8,523 nt of DNA from Ruminococcus flavefaciens (GTDB lineage Bacteria; Bacillota; Clostridia; Oscillospirales; Ruminococcaceae): the NCBI GenBank assembly GCA_902796705.1, contig CADBQF010000156.1, positions 1-8,523 on the forward strand, written 5' to 3'. Of the stretch, positions 5,638 through 8,523 are shown one piece after another; position 1 is the first letter of the stretch; every line of letters begins with the position of its first letter. Under the pieces are notes generated by a model. That model was given only the letters and a program-made list of their open reading frames with translations. It did not search any database and had not been told where the DNA came from. A program made the position numbers and the translations under genes.

Positions 5638-6003
5638 TCAAAGATTCTGTAAAAGCTCGTCCACCTGTCTTTCAGCGTCCTGCTGAGCGGGAGCAACGTG
5701 CGGAACGGCCCTTGCTCTTGAAGTTCCGTCACGGTTGAGGTGTCCGTTTTCGAGCAGATGAACGAGAGAATACTGCTTGTTGTGGACAGTGACAGTAAAG
5801 CTGCCACGGTATTTTTCTTTTGAGACTTTCCAGCCCCTGCGGTATTTACCCGATTTTTCAGGAGAGAGCGAGCGGACTTTTTTAGCTGTATTTTTTCCGA
5901 TTTCAGACAGTCCGTCTTCCAGCTCTGCGGTAAGTTCACCGGCAAACTGCGAGAAAGCGTCAGCAAGGGCATTTCCGAGCGTTTCAGGTGTTATACTGTT
6001 CAT
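5638..6003 (-). CDS. HK97 gp10-like phage protein (head-tail/tail completion)
   Basis: A protein of 121 aa from ATG 6003. A second in-frame ATG at 6009 overlaps the previous stop (ATGA), but the GGGAG SD is only 1-2 nt from it and 7 nt from 6003, so 6003 is preferred. The protein carries the signature region of the HK97 gp10 family: an amphipathic N-terminal helix, then SPEKSGKYRRGWKVSKEK (the S/T-G-x-Y-x-x-G-W type motif), then VHNKQYSLVHLLENGHLNRD and RARAVPHVAPA. Members act at the head-tail junction or as tail completion proteins, and sit between head closure and tail terminator genes, exactly as here. Confidence 0.9.
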   Translation of the reverse strand: MNSITPETLGNALADAFSQFAGELTAELEDGLSEIGKNTAKKVRSLSPEKSGKYRRGWKVSKEKYRGSFTVTVHNKQYSLVHLLENGHLNRDGTSRARAVPHVAPAQQDAERQVDELLQNL

Positions 6004-6005
6004 TA

Positions 6006-6347
6006 TCATTCTCCCTGTCCTGCATTGATGCTCACAGCACGTATTTCAAGCGTCAGATGTCTTTCCTTCACGTCAGTAATGCTCCTGATATCGAATATCC
6101 TTCCGCCGTACACAAGGCGGATACTGTCCGTATCATCGGCATAAGCGGCGATATCGGCAGAATACCTGATGCGGAACGTCATATCATTCTCCGAATTCGT
6201 CTGAGCGGCAGCGTAGTATTCTTTTCCGGAAACGGTGAATATCTCCGCCCAGACCGGACGCAGCTCACACCAGTCGCCGCCCTGATTGCCGATCTCATCG
6301 CATTCACCGGAGCATATCTGCAATATGATCTTCTTGTTATAAGCCAC
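6006..6347 (-). CDS. Head closure / head-tail joining protein (SPP1 gp16-like)
   Basis: A 113-aa protein with a GTG start at 6347 and SD GGGGTGAT just upstream, 4 nt after the stop of the connector gene. It has the beta-barrel character of the phage head-tail joining family: WCELRPVWAEIFTVSGKEYY, then FRIRYSADI, then IRLVYGGRIFDIRSITDVKE and a last strand LTLEIRAVS. The W-A-E ... F-x-I-R-Y ... Y-x-G-R-x-F-x-I order is characteristic. It forms the stopper ring below the connector that keeps DNA in the head. Its stop overlaps the possible upstream ATG (6009) of the next gene. Confidence 0.9.
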   Translation of the reverse strand: MAYNKKIILQICSGECDEIGNQGGDWCELRPVWAEIFTVSGKEYYAAAQTNSENDMTFRIRYSADIAAYADDTDSIRLVYGGRIFDIRSITDVKERHLTLEIRAVSINAGQGE

Positions 6348-6351
6348 TCTA

Positions 6352-6642
6352 TCACCCCAGATAATTCACCGCATGAAGGCCGAGTATCGTTTTCACAGCC
6401 GGATTGACCTGCTTGTGTGAGCTGAGCGTATAGTCACGCTGCGAGAACATATCATTCACCAGAACGAGATAAGCGTCCGTTATATCCTCAAAACCGTCTA
6501 TCTGCTCCTCGTTCAGACCGGTGTAGCCTTTTATGAAGTCTTTTGCCGCCGACATCATGACAGCGACGATAGCATCGCTGTCATTGTCTGAGATGCCGCA
6601 GAAATCCTTCACGAAAGCCGCCGTTACTTCGCTCACTTTCAT
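6352..6642 (-). CDS. Head-tail connector (adaptor) protein, gp6/gp15-like
   Basis: A 96-aa all-helical protein, ATG 6642, whose first base is the last base of the capsid stop codon (TAATG). The sequence MKVSEVTAAFVKDFCGI, then VVMMSAAKDFIKGYTG-like helix, then DITDAYLVLVNDMFSQRDYT and a closing helix matches the small adaptor proteins that dock under the portal (Phage_connect_1 / HK97 gp6-like family). The motifs are the helix with A-K-x-F-I-x-x-Y-T-G and the later A-x-L-x-L-V-N-D-M-x-x-x-R. Placement directly after the capsid gene is canonical. Confidence 0.9.
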   Translation of the reverse strand: MKVSEVTAAFVKDFCGISDNDSDAIVAVMMSAAKDFIKGYTGLNEEQIDGFEDITDAYLVLVNDMFSQRDYTLSSHKQVNPAVKTILGLHAVNYLG

Positions 6643-7799
6643 TACGAAGCCTTGATCTTGAGGACAGCAAGCTTCTGCTCGTCCGTGATCCTTGAATCGA
6701 ACTCGAACCAGCAGTCGATACCGATTGCGTGCTGTGTGTGGTAAGCCTCACGAAGTATCTCTATGCCGATATCCTCACGGAAGTTGACGGAAAGACCGCT
6801 GTAGTCACCGTAGAGAACAGCGAGCTTATTGCCGCCTATCTCGTCCATATTGTCGGAGAGGTATACCGGCTTACCGAGCAGTCTGTAAGGGAACTCAGAA
6901 GATACATCGGGTTCGAGGAGAGGTCTGTTCTGACCGTCTGTGAGCTGCTTGATAGCTGTGAATGTTGCGGGAGACATTGTCCAGCAGGCCTTCTTCTGAT
7001 ATGCCTGCTTTACGGCAGCCTGAAGAGCGATAAGATCAGCAAGACCTACTGTCAGAGCTGTGCCTGTTGTAACAACATTAGATGTCTTTACAGCACCCTG
7101 AGCAGCACTCGAACCAGAGCCCTTGAGAAGCTCGCCCTCGAGGAACTGTGCAGCCTTCTCTGCAATCTTACGAATAACGAACTCAGTCACATTGATCGCT
7201 GCGTTATTGATAACGCTCTTTCCGATGAGGACGAGAGCACCGGCAAGGAAACCGCCGAGGTCAACGGAAGTGAACTTTCCGGAATCAGCCGTAAGCGGTG
7301 TGAATTCCGCTGCATAGCCGACAGTTACATCATGAGTGCTGTTTGCCTTAGTCCACTTCGGTATTTTGAGAATGCCTTTTTCGTGGTAAACGTCAGCACC
7401 GGCGAGGATCGGGCAGAGATCAACGACAGCATCGATGATACGCTTTGCGATAGTCGTCGGAATGACCGCACCGTTGTTGTTGTTCCAGTCAACATTCTGC
7501 TCACCGGCACGCATTTCAGCGATCTTACCGTTGAGGAAGTCAGTGAAAGCTCTCTCTTCGATCTGCTCCTGAGTGAGCTGTTCTGTCTTGCTGTCACCCT
7601 GAGGAGTGTGTTTCTCGGAGATACCGCTTGCTCTCTCCTCAGCATCGATCGTAGCATCGAGCTGCTTGATCTCAGCTTCGAGGGCATTGAACGCAGCATT
7701 CTCCTCGTCGGTGAAAGCACGCTCTTCTTTCTTCACAGCAGCGAGCATAGCGTTGAGCTCAGCCTTTTTTCTGTTTCTCATTTCAACAAGCTTTTTCAT
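6642..7799 (-). CDS. Major capsid protein, HK97 fold
   Basis: A 385-aa protein; ATG 7799 overlaps the protease stop as ATGA, with an AAGGA SD about 10 nt upstream. Residues 1-55 are a charged coiled coil (MKKLVEMRNRKKAELNAMLA..., EIKQLDATIDAEE), the built-in scaffolding delta domain that the prohead protease removes in HK97-like phages. The shell domain begins near residue 105 with NNNNGAVIPTTIAKRIIDAV, a very typical opening, followed by VYHEKGILKIPKW and AEFTPLTADSGKF. Near the end come LLGKPVYLSDNM, AVLYGDYSG and a final strand region. The cleavage point probably lies between about residues 60 and 105; I cannot place it exactly. It assembles as hexamers and pentamers into the icosahedral head. 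Confidence 0.97.
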   Translation of the reverse strand: MKKLVEMRNRKKAELNAMLAAVKKEERAFTDEENAAFNALEAEIKQLDATIDAEERASGISEKHTPQGDSKTEQLTQEQIEERAFTDFLNGKIAEMRAGEQNVDWNNNNGAVIPTTIAKRIIDAVVDLCPILAGADVYHEKGILKIPKWTKANSTHDVTVGYAAEFTPLTADSGKFTSVDLGGFLAGALVLIGKSVINNAAINVTEFVIRKIAEKAAQFLEGELLKGSGSSAAQGAVKTSNVVTTGTALTVGLADLIALQAAVKQAYQKKACWTMSPATFTAIKQLTDGQNRPLLEPDVSSEFPYRLLGKPVYLSDNMDEIGGNKLAVLYGDYSGLSVNFREDIGIEILREAYHTQHAIGIDCWFEFDSRITDEQKLAVLKIKAS

Positions 7800-8371
7800 A
7801 AATTTTCGATCCTTCTTTCATATTCAGTGTAATCGGGTTTCTGTTCGTATGAGATATACTCAGGCGGCATACCGATACCACGAAGCTCCATATCGACAGC
7901 TTCATCAGCCCGGTATTCCACCGAAGTTGCAGCATAGCATGGAGTCATGTCCTTGATAAGCGAAACATGATCGAGCAGCAGGCCCTTGACGTGTCTGACA
8001 GGCAGCTCGTCCGTGCCACGGCTCTCCATTTCGTCCTGAACATTGTACATTCCGAAGCTCCAGCCACGGATCCTGCCCTTGCGAGCAAGCTCGATGACCG
8101 TTTCGTCGGTGATGAACACATCGGCATGAAGACCGATTGCGTCCTCCCTCAGAGTGAGCGTATTGTCGGAAGTGCGTGCATAGATATGCGTCTTGTCGTG
8201 ATCGACCTCGACCGTCACATCGCCGCTGTTCCTGATAGCCTCCTCAAAGGCACGCTCCTCGATAGTTTCGAGGACTTTTCCCCTCGGCGTTATGACCGGT
8301 CGGGAGAGTTTCCCCGTGACATTGACGTATCCGCTTATATGCAGACCGTCAGCTCTTACTTCGATACGCAT
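7796..8371 (-). CDS. Prohead maturation serine protease (HK97 gp4-like)
   Basis: A 191-aa protein from ATG 8371, with SD AAAGGAG 8 nt upstream. The frame continues to 8440, but the family begins at MRIEVRADGLHISGYVN, and a possible earlier ATG (8425) is buried in a palindrome. Motifs: ISGYVN with RPVITPRGKVLETIEERAF near the start, the catalytic-type His in VEVDHDKTH (H58), and the catalytic Ser in RIRGWSFGM (S105), then DHVSLIKDMTPCYAATSVE (about 134-152), the usual closing core of the family. It cleaves the N-terminal delta domain of the capsid protein and itself inside the prohead before DNA packaging. Being directly before the capsid gene is the expected place. The catalytic residues are assigned by family resemblance. 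Confidence 0.95.
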   Translation of the reverse strand: MRIEVRADGLHISGYVNVTGKLSRPVITPRGKVLETIEERAFEEAIRNSGDVTVEVDHDKTHIYARTSDNTLTLREDAIGLHADVFITDETVIELARKGRIRGWSFGMYNVQDEMESRGTDELPVRHVKGLLLDHVSLIKDMTPCYAATSVEYRADEAVDMELRGIGMPPEYISYEQKPDYTEYERRIENL

Positions 8372-8413
8372 TTTATCAGCTCCTTTCGTATTTTTGGGTA
8401 TAAAAAATGCACC

Positions 8414-8439
8414 TGCGAGGGACATTAATGTCCTTTGCA
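8414..8439. promoter_or_regulatory. Palindrome between the upstream gene and the protease gene
   Basis: GGACATTAATGTCC (8420-8433) is a perfect 14-bp palindrome, flanked by TGC (8414-8416) and GCA (8437-8439) that extend the symmetry to 26 bp with two imperfect positions inside. It lies in the 82-nt gap between the tandem TAATAA stop (8459-8454) and the protease start. It could be a protein-binding site or an RNA hairpin that hides the AAAGGA/ATG at 8425. A T6 run follows on the minus strand but 12 nt farther on, so a terminator is not well supported. Confidence 0.45.
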
Positions 8440-8456
8440 AATGCTTTCAAGCGTTA

Positions 8457-8523
8457 TTAAAGTTCGATGTGAGCCAGCTCTGCACGAAGCTCCAGTATGT
8501 GAAGGTATTCGCCCATGACGTGC
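8457..8523 (-). CDS. C-terminal end of an upstream phage gene (partial)
   Basis: The minus-strand frame read from 8522 gives HVMGEYLHILELRAELAHIE and L, then tandem stops TAA TAA (8459-8454). The double stop, the codon use (GAG CTG, GCT, CTT) like that of the neighbouring genes, and the 82-nt gap before the protease suggest this is the real frame. The other two minus frames are also open for a short way (to stops within the gap), so the choice is not certain. In this gene order the expected neighbour is the portal gene or a small helical protein between portal and protease; the 21 visible residues do not tell which. Confidence 0.45.
   Translation of the reverse strand, partial: HVMGEYLHILELRAELAHIEL

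Noticed and set aside
6729..7832. 367-codon plus-strand open frame opposite the capsid gene
   Set aside because: It mirrors the HK97-fold capsid gene almost exactly; codon bias of the capsid gene removes stops on the other strand. No SD, no family resemblance.
7796..8440. Longer protease reading from 8440 or from ATG 8425
   Set aside because: The family N-terminus starts at 8371, where there is a good SD. The 8425 ATG has a passable AAAGGA, but both are inside a palindrome, so it is noted only as an alternative.
1..8523. CRISPR array, tRNA, insertion sequence or attachment site
   Set aside because: No regularly spaced repeats, cloverleaf, transposase frame or terminal repeats were seen; recurring GATATC-containing words in the tape measure gene are Asp-Ile codon use.

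Overview
This window is an 8.5 kb piece of the late head-to-tail module of a tailed, HK97-fold siphophage, almost certainly an integrated or temperate phage of a Clostridia-type Bacillota host. That host call is inference. It rests on roughly even base composition, strong Gram-positive ribosome-binding sites (AGGAGG, GAGGTGA), promoters with consensus -35/-10 and extended -10 elements, and the style of the proteins. A Ruminococcus or Oscillospiraceae-like host would fit, but the sequence alone does not prove it.

The structural genes all lie on the minus strand and read from right to left in the canonical order. First comes the end of an unidentified upstream gene (8523-8457), then prohead protease (8371-7796), HK97-fold major capsid protein (7799-6642), head-tail connector (6642-6352) and head-closure protein (6347-6006). 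These are followed by an HK97 gp10-like protein (6003-5638), a tail completion protein (5629-5288) and the major tail tube protein (5291-4701). After an interruption come the two-frame tail assembly chaperone (4150-3881 and 3878-3618) and a tape measure protein that starts at 3570 and runs off the left edge after 1190 codons. Most neighbours overlap by 1-4 nt or are separated by a few bases, as in one late operon. The two chaperone genes are joined by a textbook -1 slippery heptamer, C CCA AAC, directly before the upstream stop codon, so a G/GT-type fusion of about 177 aa is predicted.

The interruption (4151-4700) between the tail tube gene and the chaperone gene is the most interesting part. 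It looks like a 'moron', an autonomous cassette with its own signals. On the plus strand a perfect TTGACA-17-TATAAT promoter drives a 39-codon gene for a charged/hydrophobic peptide, with a complete Shine-Dalgarno sequence and a TTG start. Farther right are a 31-codon single-membrane-span peptide gene and, overlapping it by ATGA, a 67-aa XRE/Cro-type DNA-binding protein whose 3' end overlaps the convergent tail tube gene by 16 bp. On the minus strand, facing the first peptide gene, lies a second strong promoter (TTGACA-17-TATACT). It would make an RNA of about 135 nt that begins with a GC-rich hairpin and ends inside the peptide gene at an excellent intrinsic terminator (13-bp stem, then UUUUAUUUU). 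This is the architecture of a type I toxin-antitoxin locus: small hydrophobic peptide mRNA plus a convergent cis-antisense RNA. The same terminator faces the late transcript and could reduce expression of chaperone and tape measure relative to the tail tube protein, or require antitermination.

No tRNA, rRNA, CRISPR array, insertion sequence or attachment site is visible. The long plus-strand open frames opposite the structural genes are codon-bias shadows.
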